Assembly (NCBI RefSeq): GCF_902506105.1
Contig: NZ_LR733304.1
Coordinates: 2,615,832 to 2,679,831 of the forward strand
Origin: Aeromicrobium sp. 9AM
GTDB lineage: Bacteria; Actinomycetota; Actinomycetes; Propionibacteriales; Nocardioidaceae
Length of the DNA stretch: 64,000 nt
Direction: 5' to 3'
The notes under the pieces are model-generated. The model was not told the DNA's origin. It searched no databases and was given only the letters and a program-made list of their open reading frames with translations. Within the stretch, counting starts at the first letter, position 1. Each line of letters opens with the position of its first letter. Positions 7,999 to 16,887 of this stretch are shown here, in pieces. The translations under genes were made by a program, and so were the position numbers.

Positions 7999-10692
7999 AT
8001 GGTGACGAGAACTGACGGGCCGTTCGAGTACTGGAAGGTCACGGGAGACGCGATCCGTGCTGCCGGCGAGAAGCCCGGCTCCGACGCCGCCGTGATCCAG
8101 TCACTCGCCGGCGAGCTCGAGGGCGACGAGAAGAACGCCGCCGCGGCGATCGAGGGTGACATCGAGGCCGGGGTCAAGGCCAACACCACGGCAGCCAAGA
8201 CTGCAGCGCAGAACCTCGCCGCCAAGGGCCAGTACGCGGTCGGCCTGCTCAACCAGTTCGCCGGTTTCGTCGACGACTTCGACCGCGAGGTCAACGAGAT
8301 CAATGTCGAGTACAAGAAGCGCTACGACAGCACGATCTTCGGCATGCACCACATGCCCGAGTACCGCTCCGGCGAGGAGAAGATCGACTACAAGGGCATC
8401 GCCGCGTCGATTCAGGCCGATCTCAAGGGCCGCTACTCCAAGGCCGAGGCCACGATCGACGATGCCGCCGACGGCATCGCCTCGAAGTTCAAGCAGGGGC
8501 CGACAGACGCGAACGTCCGCGAGCTGATCCGCGCCGGCCTCATCCCGCTGACGTCGGCAGGACTGTGGCCAGGCCTCGCGCTGACCCCTGAGGACAAGTA
8601 CGCGTACTACCGCTCCCGCATGGACGCCGGGCTCATGCCCGACTTCGCCCACATGACGGAGGAGCAGCGCACCGCATTCATCGACGAGAACCCGGGGCTG
8701 CTCGAAAGCTGGCTCCAGATCAAGGATCCGGGCAAGGGCCTCCAGGCCGACATCATCGCGCTCGCCCTGCCCCACGTGGACGGCGACGACGCCAAGGGCG
8801 ACGTCTCCAAGATCCTCGGTGTGCTCGGCGACGACGCCAACGTCAGCCCGGCCGACTTCCTCAACGCATTCCACAACGTCAGTGGCATCAATGAGGGTCT
8901 TGCGCTGCTCGCACCATGGGCGGCCAAGAATGGCGTCGACCTCGCGTCGAACGCGACGGTGGGCAATGCCCAGTCCTATCTCAAGACCTTCGTCGAGGGC
9001 ACGTACTCCAAGAAGGACGACATCCTCGATTACATCAACGCCAACGAGCACGAGTGGAAGACCGGTCAGCAGAGGGACTATCCCTACTCCCCGTACGGCG
9101 GCCCTTCTGGCAGCTACGACGTCACCGACAAGGTCGGCGGTTTCACCGACTCGTGGAAGGACATGCTGCAGGAGGACTACGCGAACAGCATCCTCAACCT
9201 GTCCAACACCGATGTCGGTGGCAGCTACGACGACCTGCCCGAGGACCTGCGCCACGACGCTCGCGAGATGTTCACGTCCGAGATGAAGGGCAGCATCGGC
9301 GGCGCCTACTGGACGTTCGACGACAACGAGCACTTCAAGTCCCTGGCCGAGCTGCTCGTGCACGGAGATGCGGAGCCCGGCGACGGCTTGGCCAAGCAGA
9401 TGGCTTCCACGGCAATCGCCTCCACGGACGCGTACGAGACGTTCTGGGACAAGCAGCCCGGTGGCGACCGGCAGGGCCAGTGGGACACCGGTCTGACCGC
9501 CGACATCCTCGACATGGTGAGCCGCAACCGCGACGCCACCGCCGACCTCGTCAGCGGGGTCGACGTGCCGGACAACTACCCGTCCAACTTCAACGCCACG
9601 ATCCTCGACGAGCCGTGGGACCTCGAGAACGGCGAAGAGGCCAAGGCCGCCAAGATGTACTCGTGGATCCACGACGACGCCATCTCCGGCGATCCGGCGG
9701 CTGTCGCCCGTGCTGACCAGGCCTTCGACAAGCTGACCCAGGACATCACCGCGGTCGACGGCGACAACTTCAAGCACCTGATGGGCGAGGACGGCGACTC
9801 GGCCGCCTTCCGCAACACCCTCATCACCCGCGAGATCACCGACGCCCTGTCGGACCACCTCGGAGAGTTCGCTGCCGAGACCGGAACACCGGAGGCCAAC
9901 AAGAGCCCCTTGTCCGAGGCCGACCGCATCCGCCTCATGACATACATCGCGAGCGACAACGTCCTCGGCAACGACCATCCCTCGCAATTCGACGCAGAGC
10001 GCGGCGCCAACCGGCTCGCGACGTACGTCAACGCGTACCAGCACGACCAGATCTTCAAGTGGGCGGCCAACCCGGACGACAACCCGCGCACGCTGGCCGA
10101 CAGCAACGGGCGCCTCCAGGCCTACCTGGATGCCGGTCTGGTCAACGCGGCTCAGGAGCACGGTCTCAATGCCAACGACGCCGAGGCCGAGCGTGTGCGC
10201 AACCTCAAGATCGCGTCCGGCATCGTCTCCACCCTGGCCGGCAAGATCCCTGTTGCCGGCGACTTCCTGGGACCGGCCACCGGCATCGGCAACACCTTGC
10301 TCGCGAACCTCACGACCGCCGAGCACTTCCCCGCCCCCAATGCCGACCTCGGTTACGACTGGCAGCCCGACGGCTCCCACGTCACGACGCACAACACCGT
10401 GACGATGATCGATGCTCTCGTCGAGTCCGGAAAGCTCGATCCCGCGACCCTGCCGTCGGTCCTGAAGGACAACCCGGGCCATGCCTCCAATGCGGCGCTG
10501 CAGGATGCAGCCGACACGGTGCTGACCAAGTACTTCAGGGACAACCCGCCGCACGACGACACCTTCTACACCGACTTCTCGGAGCAGATCGGCGACGTCT
10601 ACAAGTTCTACAGCGATCACTACTCGCTGACGGGCATGGACGACAACCACATCAAGGAGTTCTTGACCTCCAAGGGCTGGGGCCGTCCTTGA
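7999..10692 (+). CDS. Large ESX-associated putative effector, copy 1
   Basis: The protein has 897 aa with no signal peptide. Residues 1 to about 195 (MVTRTDGPFEYWKVTGDA onward) are helical and nearly identical to the protein at 12704. They contain the invariant segments VIQSLAGELEGDE, KGQYAVGLL, EEKIDYKGIAA and VRELIRAGLIPL. The rest is acidic, helical and divergent from the paralogue. A Gly-rich hydrophobic stretch (ASGIVSTLAGKIPVAGDFLGPATG) near residues 735-765 could be a membrane-inserting or hinge segment. A conserved N-terminal domain with a variable remainder, next to eccC, suggests a secreted polymorphic effector. No catalytic motif is recognised. A GGGGG tract precedes the ATG. A lipoprotein gene overlaps the stop codon. 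Confidence 0.85.
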   Translation: MVTRTDGPFEYWKVTGDAIRAAGEKPGSDAAVIQSLAGELEGDEKNAAAAIEGDIEAGVKANTTAAKTAAQNLAAKGQYAVGLLNQFAGFVDDFDREVNEINVEYKKRYDSTIFGMHHMPEYRSGEEKIDYKGIAASIQADLKGRYSKAEATIDDAADGIASKFKQGPTDANVRELIRAGLIPLTSAGLWPGLALTPEDKYAYYRSRMDAGLMPDFAHMTEEQRTAFIDENPGLLESWLQIKDPGKGLQADIIALALPHVDGDDAKGDVSKILGVLGDDANVSPADFLNAFHNVSGINEGLALLAPWAAKNGVDLASNATVGNAQSYLKTFVEGTYSKKDDILDYINANEHEWKTGQQRDYPYSPYGGPSGSYDVTDKVGGFTDSWKDMLQEDYANSILNLSNTDVGGSYDDLPEDLRHDAREMFTSEMKGSIGGAYWTFDDNEHFKSLAELLVHGDAEPGDGLAKQMASTAIASTDAYETFWDKQPGGDRQGQWDTGLTADILDMVSRNRDATADLVSGVDVPDNYPSNFNATILDEPWDLENGEEAKAAKMYSWIHDDAISGDPAAVARADQAFDKLTQDITAVDGDNFKHLMGEDGDSAAFRNTLITREITDALSDHLGEFAAETGTPEANKSPLSEADRIRLMTYIASDNVLGNDHPSQFDAERGANRLATYVNAYQHDQIFKWAANPDDNPRTLADSNGRLQAYLDAGLVNAAQEHGLNANDAEAERVRNLKIASGIVSTLAGKIPVAGDFLGPATGIGNTLLANLTTAEHFPAPNADLGYDWQPDGSHVTTHNTVTMIDALVESGKLDPATLPSVLKDNPGHASNAALQDAADTVLTKYFRDNPPHDDTFYTDFSEQIGDVYKFYSDHYSLTGMDDNHIKEFLTSKGWGRP

Positions 10693-11129
10693 TCGGGGTC
10701 CCTCGGCGACACCTTGCGGCGCTTGTCGTCATCGCTGGTCTGACGGCGACTCTCGGTGCCTGCAACGGGAGCGAATCGGACCCGTCGCCAACGGCATCCC
10801 CCACGATCAAGGTCGCCAGATCAGTTGGCTCTCTGCCGGCATACTGCGAGATCCAGGGACTGCGGCAGATGATCGCCGATGGCGACATCGACGTGTCAGC
10901 GCTGCCCGACTGGGCCGACAAGACCGAGGTCGAGGGCACACCGCTGATCGTCGACTTCAAGAAGCAACCGGCCGAGAGTCACGCGGCCACACTCGACCGG
11001 CTGTTCAACTCGCCGGGACTCAAGGACGTCAAGGTCAATCGCAGAGCCGAGCGCGAGTGCCTCAGCACCACGACCGAGGCGGACGTCGAACGTACGCAGG
11101 GCGGCCCTGGATACCTGGCAACGAAGTGA
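10689..11129 (+). CDS. Small lipoprotein coupled to effector copy 1
   Basis: The protein has 146 aa. A short basic n-region and a hydrophobic core are followed by the lipobox LGAC with the lipidated Cys at position 25, then a Ser/Pro/Thr-rich linker. The mature domain of about 100 aa has two further Cys residues (YCEIQ, ERECLS) that could form a disulfide outside the membrane. The TTG start at 10689 overlaps the stop of the large gene as TTGA, so translation is probably coupled to it. A second, unrelated-looking lipoprotein holds the same position behind copy 2. A partner, anchor or immunity role is inferred from this repeated layout. No family is recognised. Confidence 0.78.
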   Translation: MIGVPRRHLAALVVIAGLTATLGACNGSESDPSPTASPTIKVARSVGSLPAYCEIQGLRQMIADGDIDVSALPDWADKTEVEGTPLIVDFKKQPAESHAATLDRLFNSPGLKDVKVNRRAERECLSTTTEADVERTQGGPGYLATK

Positions 11130-11138
11130 CCAGCGTGG

Positions 11139-12572
11139 TCACTCTGCCGGCTGGTTCCAGTCGGCGATGAAGTCACGCGGCCACGACGTGCTCGGGCCGT
11201 CCGCCGGGTAGATCACCTTCGTCGCCTTGCCCGCGGCCGTCGCGGTGAACCCCAGCGTGCCCCCGGCGCGGCTCGAGATGCGGAACTGCACGGTACCGGG
11301 AAAGTCCGAGCCCTTGATCGCATCGATCATCGCGCGCCGGCCTTCCGTGGTGGTCACATCTGACGCGCTCGCCGCGTCGTCAGTGACAGTGAGCTGGTTC
11401 TTGAGGCTCGTTCGATCGGCTGAGGAGGCGACGAAGCCGGCCCGCCGGATGTCGGCCATCGCCCCACCCAAACGCTGCAAGACCGTGACCGGCTTGAACT
11501 CCAGTGCGTTCCAGTTCGTGCCGCCCCAACGGACGGTCATGACGGCATCGGCAGGTGCCGTCCAGCGCGACGGGTCGAGCGTGAGCTTTCGCAGGGCAGC
11601 GAGCCCTTCAGCGTCCGGGACCGACATGCCGATGAATCCCAGATCACTGTTGACCTGGGTGACCGTCGCGCCGATTCGCTCAAGATGCTTTCGCAGGGCC
11701 AGGGCCCGGTCGATGCCCGAACCGCGCGGTTGCAGGCGCAGCTCGAACGCGGTGTCGGACCCATCTCCAACCGTCAGCGTCACTCCGCATTGCGGCGCTT
11801 CGCGAGCCACGACCTGCGCAGCCGCACGGAGGCGACCCGCCGGCCCGACAGTGAGCTCCGCATCGCACTCAGCCGGCCGCCCGGAACGGGCGAAGGTCGC
11901 AACGCTCATGGTAGGAGACCGGACTGCCCGAAGCTTGGCACCCGACATGGTCACCGCGCGGTCGAGACCCTTGAGGAGGGACACCTGGCCGGAGGCCCCG
12001 GAGAGCGTCGACCGCAGCTGGCCGTTGCCCCGACGAGAGGTGATTCGGAGCACCGCGTCGCTCCCCGCGCCGATCTTCGCCGAGGTCAAGGCCTTGAGCG
12101 CCCGGGTCGCCACAGGGATGAGCGACTCGTTGTCGGCTGTCGACATCGTGACCTCGTAGTCGTCCACCTCGATGCCCTTCAGACCATCGACGTCTTGCAG
12201 CGCCACGACCGCACCCATGACGTCTCGGGACAGAGATCTTTCGCGAGGCGGCTCCAGCATGAAGTCGCCGACATGCATCTCGACACCCGCCCGGTCGCCG
12301 GCGATCTCGTGACGGTCCAGGGCTCGCTGGACGCTCTCGACGCCGCGACTCAAGTCATCTGCGGAGACGTCATTCGCGAACCTCACGGCGTACGGATGAT
12401 CGTCGAACGTCCCATCGGGCATCGACTTCACGGACGCGACACCCGGTATGTCCTGCAATGCGTTCGTCAGGGCCCTGGTCTGCCACCACGGGCGACCCCA
12501 GATCCATCCGGCGGCGACCAGCAACACGACGCCTACCACCCCTGCGCCGATCATCCGGCGTCTCGCCACCAT
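11139..12572 (-). CDS. Single-span membrane protein of unknown function between the effector cassettes
   Basis: The protein has 477 aa. One N-terminal transmembrane segment (about 7-26, GAGVVGVVLLVAAGWIWG) is followed by a large extracytoplasmic alpha/beta region. That region has repeated patterns of a strand, a helix and LxxxPGVxxV-like turns (LQDIPGVASVKSM; LQDVDGLKGIEVD). Two Cys (AECDAEL, PQCGVTL) may pair. The ATG at 12572 is chosen because AGGGGG lies about 8 nt upstream and the membrane segment begins right after it; the longer frame to 12689 has no support. It is convergent with the first lipoprotein gene (9 nt apart) and divergent from copy 2. An association with the ESX cassettes is only positional. 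Confidence 0.8.
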   Translation of the reverse strand: MVARRRMIGAGVVGVVLLVAAGWIWGRPWWQTRALTNALQDIPGVASVKSMPDGTFDDHPYAVRFANDVSADDLSRGVESVQRALDRHEIAGDRAGVEMHVGDFMLEPPRERSLSRDVMGAVVALQDVDGLKGIEVDDYEVTMSTADNESLIPVATRALKALTSAKIGAGSDAVLRITSRRGNGQLRSTLSGASGQVSLLKGLDRAVTMSGAKLRAVRSPTMSVATFARSGRPAECDAELTVGPAGRLRAAAQVVAREAPQCGVTLTVGDGSDTAFELRLQPRGSGIDRALALRKHLERIGATVTQVNSDLGFIGMSVPDAEGLAALRKLTLDPSRWTAPADAVMTVRWGGTNWNALEFKPVTVLQRLGGAMADIRRAGFVASSADRTSLKNQLTVTDDAASASDVTTTEGRRAMIDAIKGSDFPGTVQFRISSRAGGTLGFTATAAGKATKVIYPADGPSTSWPRDFIADWNQPAE

Positions 12573-12644
12573 GTCATTTCCCCCTGTGACCGCCCCGAGT
12601 GACGGGGCCATCCTGTCAGATGCGACGGCGCGACCCGGCCTCGA

Positions 12645-12673
12645 TCGACGCGTCGTTCCAAGGCGTCTAGACT
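12645..12673 (+). promoter_or_regulatory. Candidate promoter of effector copy 2
   Basis: TCGACG (12645-12650) and TAGACT (12668-12673) are separated by 17 nt. The predicted transcript start is near 12680, with an ACGGGGG ribosome-binding tract just before the ATG at 12704. It lies in the 131-nt divergent gap with the membrane protein gene. Confidence 0.45.
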
Positions 12674-12703
12674 GCCTGTCACATGCCAAGACGGGGGTAA
12701 GCC

Positions 12704-15598
12704 ATGGTGACCAGGACCGACGGGCCGTTCGAATACTGGCAGGTCACGGGCGATGCCGTTCGAGCTGCTGCCGAGGCGCCCGGGACCAACGCAGGTGTGA
12801 TCCAGTCCCTGGCCGGTGAGCTCGAGGGCGACGAGGTCAGGGCTGCCAACGCCATCGAGGGAGACATCGAGGCCGGCGTCAGGGCCAATCCGGCCGAGGC
12901 CAAGAAGGTCGCTCACAACCTCGCCGTCAAGGGGCAGTACGCCGTCGGTCTGCTGAAGTCGTTCGGGCAGATGGTCGACGAGTTCGACAACACCGTCAAC
13001 CAGATCAACATCGACTACCACACCCGCTACCGCAGCACGATCTTCGGCCTGCAGCACCAGCCCGAGATCAGGTCTGGCGACGAGAAGATCGACTACAAGG
13101 GAATTGCGGCCGGCATCGAGGCCGATCTCAAGGGCCGCTACCACCAGGCACAGGCCACGATCGACGACTCTGCCGACGACATCGCCGCCCGGTTCAAGCA
13201 GGGTCCCACGGACGAGAACGTCCGCGAGCTGATCCGCGCCGGTCTCATCCCCCTGGCGGCCGCCACCCTCTTCCCCGACCTGAAGCTGACCGACGCCGAC
13301 AAGATCGAGTACTACAAGAACGCCGTCGCCAACGGCGAGCTCCCCAACTTCGCCGACATGAGCGACGACGAGGTCAAGGACTACCTCGCGGACAACCCTC
13401 AGGTGTCTGACGACATCGTCGCCATCATGTCGGCATCGCAGCTGCCCGCTGCCCTCGTGAAGCTGGTCGACGTCCAGGCGAAGGTCGACGCGGCGCTGCT
13501 CAAAGACGCCCTCGACGACGAGAACCCCAGCAGCGAGACACTCGCCAAGATCGACAAGGCCAACGAGCGCCTCGCGGCGATCAACGCTTCCATCGCGGAC
13601 AACAACGGAGACGGCAAGCCCGACAAGCTGATGACCGCCGCACAGGCGTCCTACATCACGAACTGGACCAACACGGTTGGGGCCGACAACCTCACGAAGG
13701 TCGCCGGCGTCGTCCGCGAGGCCGTCAGCTCCACTGCGGCGGGTGCGCCCGGCGACGTCATCACCCAGATGGTCAACAGCCATCTGCGCCCGATCTCCGA
13801 TGCGATCCTCAACATCACCAACACCGACGTACAGGAGAAGGGCGCCACCCCACTGCCGCTCTGCACGGCGGACAACCCGTCCGGCCGCCCCTATCCGCAA
13901 GCGATCTGCGACCTGCTCGACCTGCGCGTCGGGGAGTCGCACGACGGCTACCGCTACGGGTCCGGCGAGGGCTTCGACTCGATCAAGGGCCTCGAAGGGG
14001 TCGAGGGCTGGGCGGACCTGCTCGGCTCGGCGTCAAAGGACGTCGAGGGTGGCGATCTGTTCAGCCAGCACCTCGGCGAGCAGGCCATCCACGTCAAGCA
14101 GGACCTCAACGCGATCCTTGCCTCGGCCAACGGGCTCAACCGCGAGGACCTGGGCGACTGGGACGGCGAGTACGACCCCATCCCGGAGCTCCGGGATCTT
14201 CCCGGCATCAAGGCGATGCTCGACGACGGCGCGGCAAGCGACCTCCTCAGCGTCGCGTCGCGCAACGAGGACGGCGCGTCCGCCCTGCTGCTCAACGACG
14301 GCGATCGCAAGGACCTCCTCGGGCTCAACTGGACCGACGACACGGGCGTCATCGACGTCATCCACTCCGGCACCGACCGCGACCCCGCGCACGGCGGTGG
14401 CGGCGAGATGCAGTCGCGGGCCGCGCTCGCGCTCATCAAGGACGTCGGCGACAACCAGGCCGGCTACCTGGGCGGGCGCTACGACAGCGACGGCGACGGC
14501 GACATCGACAAGAAGGACGCCGTCGCCGTGGGCCGCATGACGGAGGGCATCAGCGATGCGGTTGTCGATGCCGGCATCAACTGGGTCGATCAGTTCGGCG
14601 ACGCGCACGACAGCTCGCAGGAGAACACGGCGGGCGAGCACGGCTTCGAGATGAACCCGTCGGTCGAGAGCAACTTCCTTCGCTTCGTGTCAGGCACCGG
14701 CGACGAAGATGCCGTGCGTTTCCACGCAGCGGCCACGTGGGACGCCCAGCAGCAGATCACCGACGCAATGAGGAACGGCGACGCAGGCGACGTCAAGGAG
14801 GCGATCGACCGCGCCGGCCGCCTCGAGGGACGCATCGTCGGCGCAGACATGGAGCACCAGATCGACGTGGCGGCGGGCAAGGACGCCGGCGACAACCAGG
14901 CGGCCGACGAAAAGTACTCCGCCAAGCAGCGCCAGATGGCGGCGCTCCGCATGGTCGCCGACATCGGAGTGTCGGTCATACCCGGCGCCAAGGCCGCCGA
15001 AGGTGCCGGCGCCCTCACGCAAGCCGGGATCTCGATGTTCAACGCGTCGTCCGGCAAGGTCCAGAGCGGCTTCCTCGATGCGCTCTTCAGCGCCGGGTCA
15101 CCGCCCGAGGACTCGCACGCGCACGAGACCAAGGTGACCGGCGAATGGGCAGCTCAGGCCGCGAACGACTCGCAGACGATCCAGCGACGCATCGTGGTGC
15201 AGGCGGCCCTCGAGGCTGGCACGCTGTCTCCCGAGGGCTACGAGTCCCTTTACACGCAGAAGAACGGCCACTACGTGGTCAAGCCCGATCTCGATGCCGA
15301 GGCGCTCAAGGAGCCCTACTTCGACCTGGACCTCGACGAGGGTACGTACGAGAGTGGCTGGCAGAGCGGTTTCGACGGCCGCGACCACGATCGCGTCGCG
15401 GGATCCGGCGGCTGGCTCGACGAGAAGTCGGCGAAGTCCAACCTCTACGGCTCGACCGCCGACAGGTGGGAGGAGGACAAGGAAAAGCACTACACCAACG
15501 ACTACACCGGCCCGGAGTCCGACGCCGATCCTTACAACGCGGACTCGTCGAAGAACGACGACTACGACGAGCTCGTCGACAAGTACGGCGTTCGATGA
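12704..15598 (+). CDS. Large ESX-associated putative effector, copy 2, with EF-hand-like loops
   Basis: The protein has 964 aa. The N-terminal part of about 195 aa matches the 897-aa paralogue almost throughout, including EGDIEAGV, STIFGLQHQPE and FKQGPTDENVRELIRAG. The remainder differs. It carries two acidic calcium-loop-like motifs: DNNGDGKPD at 299-307, dockerin-like and incomplete, and DSDGDGDIDKKD at 594-605, a full 12-residue EF-hand consensus. Hydrophobic Gly/Ala-rich segments follow (VADIGVSVIPGAKAAEGAGA). The C-terminus is very acidic and Tyr/Asp-rich, and DYTGPESD fits a YxxxE signal. The ATG at 12704 follows a GGGGG tract. An overlapping lipoprotein gene follows. The enzymatic activity is unknown; export by the neighbouring ESX system is inferred. 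Confidence 0.85.
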   Translation: MVTRTDGPFEYWQVTGDAVRAAAEAPGTNAGVIQSLAGELEGDEVRAANAIEGDIEAGVRANPAEAKKVAHNLAVKGQYAVGLLKSFGQMVDEFDNTVNQINIDYHTRYRSTIFGLQHQPEIRSGDEKIDYKGIAAGIEADLKGRYHQAQATIDDSADDIAARFKQGPTDENVRELIRAGLIPLAAATLFPDLKLTDADKIEYYKNAVANGELPNFADMSDDEVKDYLADNPQVSDDIVAIMSASQLPAALVKLVDVQAKVDAALLKDALDDENPSSETLAKIDKANERLAAINASIADNNGDGKPDKLMTAAQASYITNWTNTVGADNLTKVAGVVREAVSSTAAGAPGDVITQMVNSHLRPISDAILNITNTDVQEKGATPLPLCTADNPSGRPYPQAICDLLDLRVGESHDGYRYGSGEGFDSIKGLEGVEGWADLLGSASKDVEGGDLFSQHLGEQAIHVKQDLNAILASANGLNREDLGDWDGEYDPIPELRDLPGIKAMLDDGAASDLLSVASRNEDGASALLLNDGDRKDLLGLNWTDDTGVIDVIHSGTDRDPAHGGGGEMQSRAALALIKDVGDNQAGYLGGRYDSDGDGDIDKKDAVAVGRMTEGISDAVVDAGINWVDQFGDAHDSSQENTAGEHGFEMNPSVESNFLRFVSGTGDEDAVRFHAAATWDAQQQITDAMRNGDAGDVKEAIDRAGRLEGRIVGADMEHQIDVAAGKDAGDNQAADEKYSAKQRQMAALRMVADIGVSVIPGAKAAEGAGALTQAGISMFNASSGKVQSGFLDALFSAGSPPEDSHAHETKVTGEWAAQAANDSQTIQRRIVVQAALEAGTLSPEGYESLYTQKNGHYVVKPDLDAEALKEPYFDLDLDEGTYESGWQSGFDGRDHDRVAGSGGWLDEKSAKSNLYGSTADRWEEDKEKHYTNDYTGPESDADPYNADSSKNDDYDELVDKYGVR

Positions 15599-16221
15599 GC
15601 TCGAGGACGATTGCTGCGGCGGCTACCCTCCTCGCGCTGCTGGGGCTCGCGGGCTGCGACGACAGCGACCCACAACCACGGCCCGCACCTTCGAGGACCA
15701 CCGCGACGCCACCGCCGGACGTACCGACCACCGGACCGGCCGACTCGCCCATCACGTGGGAGCTCGGCGACGGTGCGACCGCGAACGACCCGCCGGTCGC
15801 GGCGCTCCAGCGCTACATCGCGTTCGACACCTACCTCACCTCCCTCCCCGAGGACCAGCGCGACGGTGACGACGCAGCGGCCTTGGCCTCCGGCTACGAC
15901 GCGCTGGCGACGGGCGAGCAGCTCACCGAGGTCGTCAACGCGACCAAGGGCTACGAGCGCGGTGCACGCAGGACGGGACCTCTGTGGATTCGACTGAGCG
16001 CGCACTCGGTCGGCGACAGCAGGGCGCAGCTCGTCGCCTGCACCGACGAACGCTTCCACCTGGCTGCCGGCAAGACCCCTGACGACGAACAGAAACCGTC
16101 CGTGACGCTCTACACGCTGCGCAGCACGGGAGGCGACTGGAAGGTCAGCCTCCGGCGATCGGCCTCCCGGCACGATCTGGCGCGCTGCCGATCGTGGAAC
16201 ATCTCCAGCCACACCCCGTGA
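15595..16221 (+). CDS. Lipoprotein coupled to effector copy 2
   Basis: The protein has 208 aa. The signal peptide MSSRTIAAAATLLALLG leads to the lipobox LAGC (Cys21), then a Pro/Thr-rich linker of about 30 aa. The mature domain of about 150 aa ends CRSWNISSHTP and looks like a small alpha+beta fold of the kind common in actinobacterial lipoproteins (tLxxxGGDWKVS). The ATG overlaps the large gene's stop in ATGA (15595-15598), so the two are translationally coupled. It has no obvious sequence similarity to the lipoprotein behind copy 1 although its place is the same. A dedicated partner of the large protein is inferred. Confidence 0.8.
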   Translation: MSSRTIAAAATLLALLGLAGCDDSDPQPRPAPSRTTATPPPDVPTTGPADSPITWELGDGATANDPPVAALQRYIAFDTYLTSLPEDQRDGDDAAALASGYDALATGEQLTEVVNATKGYERGARRTGPLWIRLSAHSVGDSRAQLVACTDERFHLAAGKTPDDEQKPSVTLYTLRSTGGDWKVSLRRSASRHDLARCRSWNISSHTP

Positions 16222-16246
16222 GGTTGGCCGCGATAGGTTCGATCGC

Positions 16247-16837
16247 GTGATCACCGGCTTCGACCTCGACATGACCCTGATCGACTCCCGGCCCGGCATC
16301 AAGGCGGTCTACGACCAGCTCGTCGTCGAGACCGGCGCCCACATCGACACGGATCTGGTGGTCTCGCGGCTCGGCCCGCCGGTCGAGTGGGAGCTCGAGC
16401 ACTGGTTGCCCGAGCCCGAGGTCAAGCACTGGGCCGACCGCTACCGCGAGCTCTATCCCGAGATCGCCATCGACCTGGTCATCGCGATGCCCGGGGCACA
16501 TGACGCAGTCGAGGCGGCCAACCAGGTCGGCCGCACGATGCTCCTCACCGCGAAGCACGCGCCCAACGCCCGCCTGCACGTCGACCGCCTCGGCCTGCCC
16601 GTCGGCGAGGTCTTCGGCGGCGCCTGGCGCGAGGCCAAGGGCGTCGTGCTGCGCGAGCAGGGCGCCACGACGTACGTCGGCGACCACGTGCACGACATGG
16701 ACGCCGCGACGTTCGCCGGCATCGTCGGAGTCGGTGTCGCGACCGGGCCGAGCACCGCGGACGAGCTCCGCGAGGCGGGCGCCGAGAGCGTGCTGACCAC
16801 GCTCGAGGACTTCCCTGCGTGGCTCGAGAGCCGCTGA
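16247..16837 (+). CDS. HAD-superfamily hydrolase
   Basis: The protein has 196 aa. Motif I FDLDMTLID, carrying the nucleophile and acid aspartates, lies at residues 5-13. Motif II is LLTAKH, a conserved Lys lies in AWREAKG, and motif IV is YVGDHVHDMDAA. A helical cap sits between motif I and motif II, as in phosphoglycolate-phosphatase-like HADs, which are cytosolic phosphatases; the substrate is unknown. The start is a GTG at 16247, with TAGGTT 7 nt upstream as a possible -10 for leaderless transcription and no good Shine-Dalgarno. It is transcribed away from the ESX cassette but in the same direction, 25 nt after the lipoprotein stop. Confidence 0.88.
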   Translation: MITGFDLDMTLIDSRPGIKAVYDQLVVETGAHIDTDLVVSRLGPPVEWELEHWLPEPEVKHWADRYRELYPEIAIDLVIAMPGAHDAVEAANQVGRTMLLTAKHAPNARLHVDRLGLPVGEVFGGAWREAKGVVLREQGATTYVGDHVHDMDAATFAGIVGVGVATGPSTADELREAGAESVLTTLEDFPAWLESR

Positions 16838-16887
16838 CCTGCGACGACGGTGTGACAGGGCCGACAAGGCCGCATCCGGGGTTTGAC

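Noticed and set aside
8101..10650. An 849-aa minus-strand open frame opposite effector copy 1
   Set aside because: No domain is recognisable, its composition is biased, and its boundaries coincide with the frame relation to the plus-strand gene.
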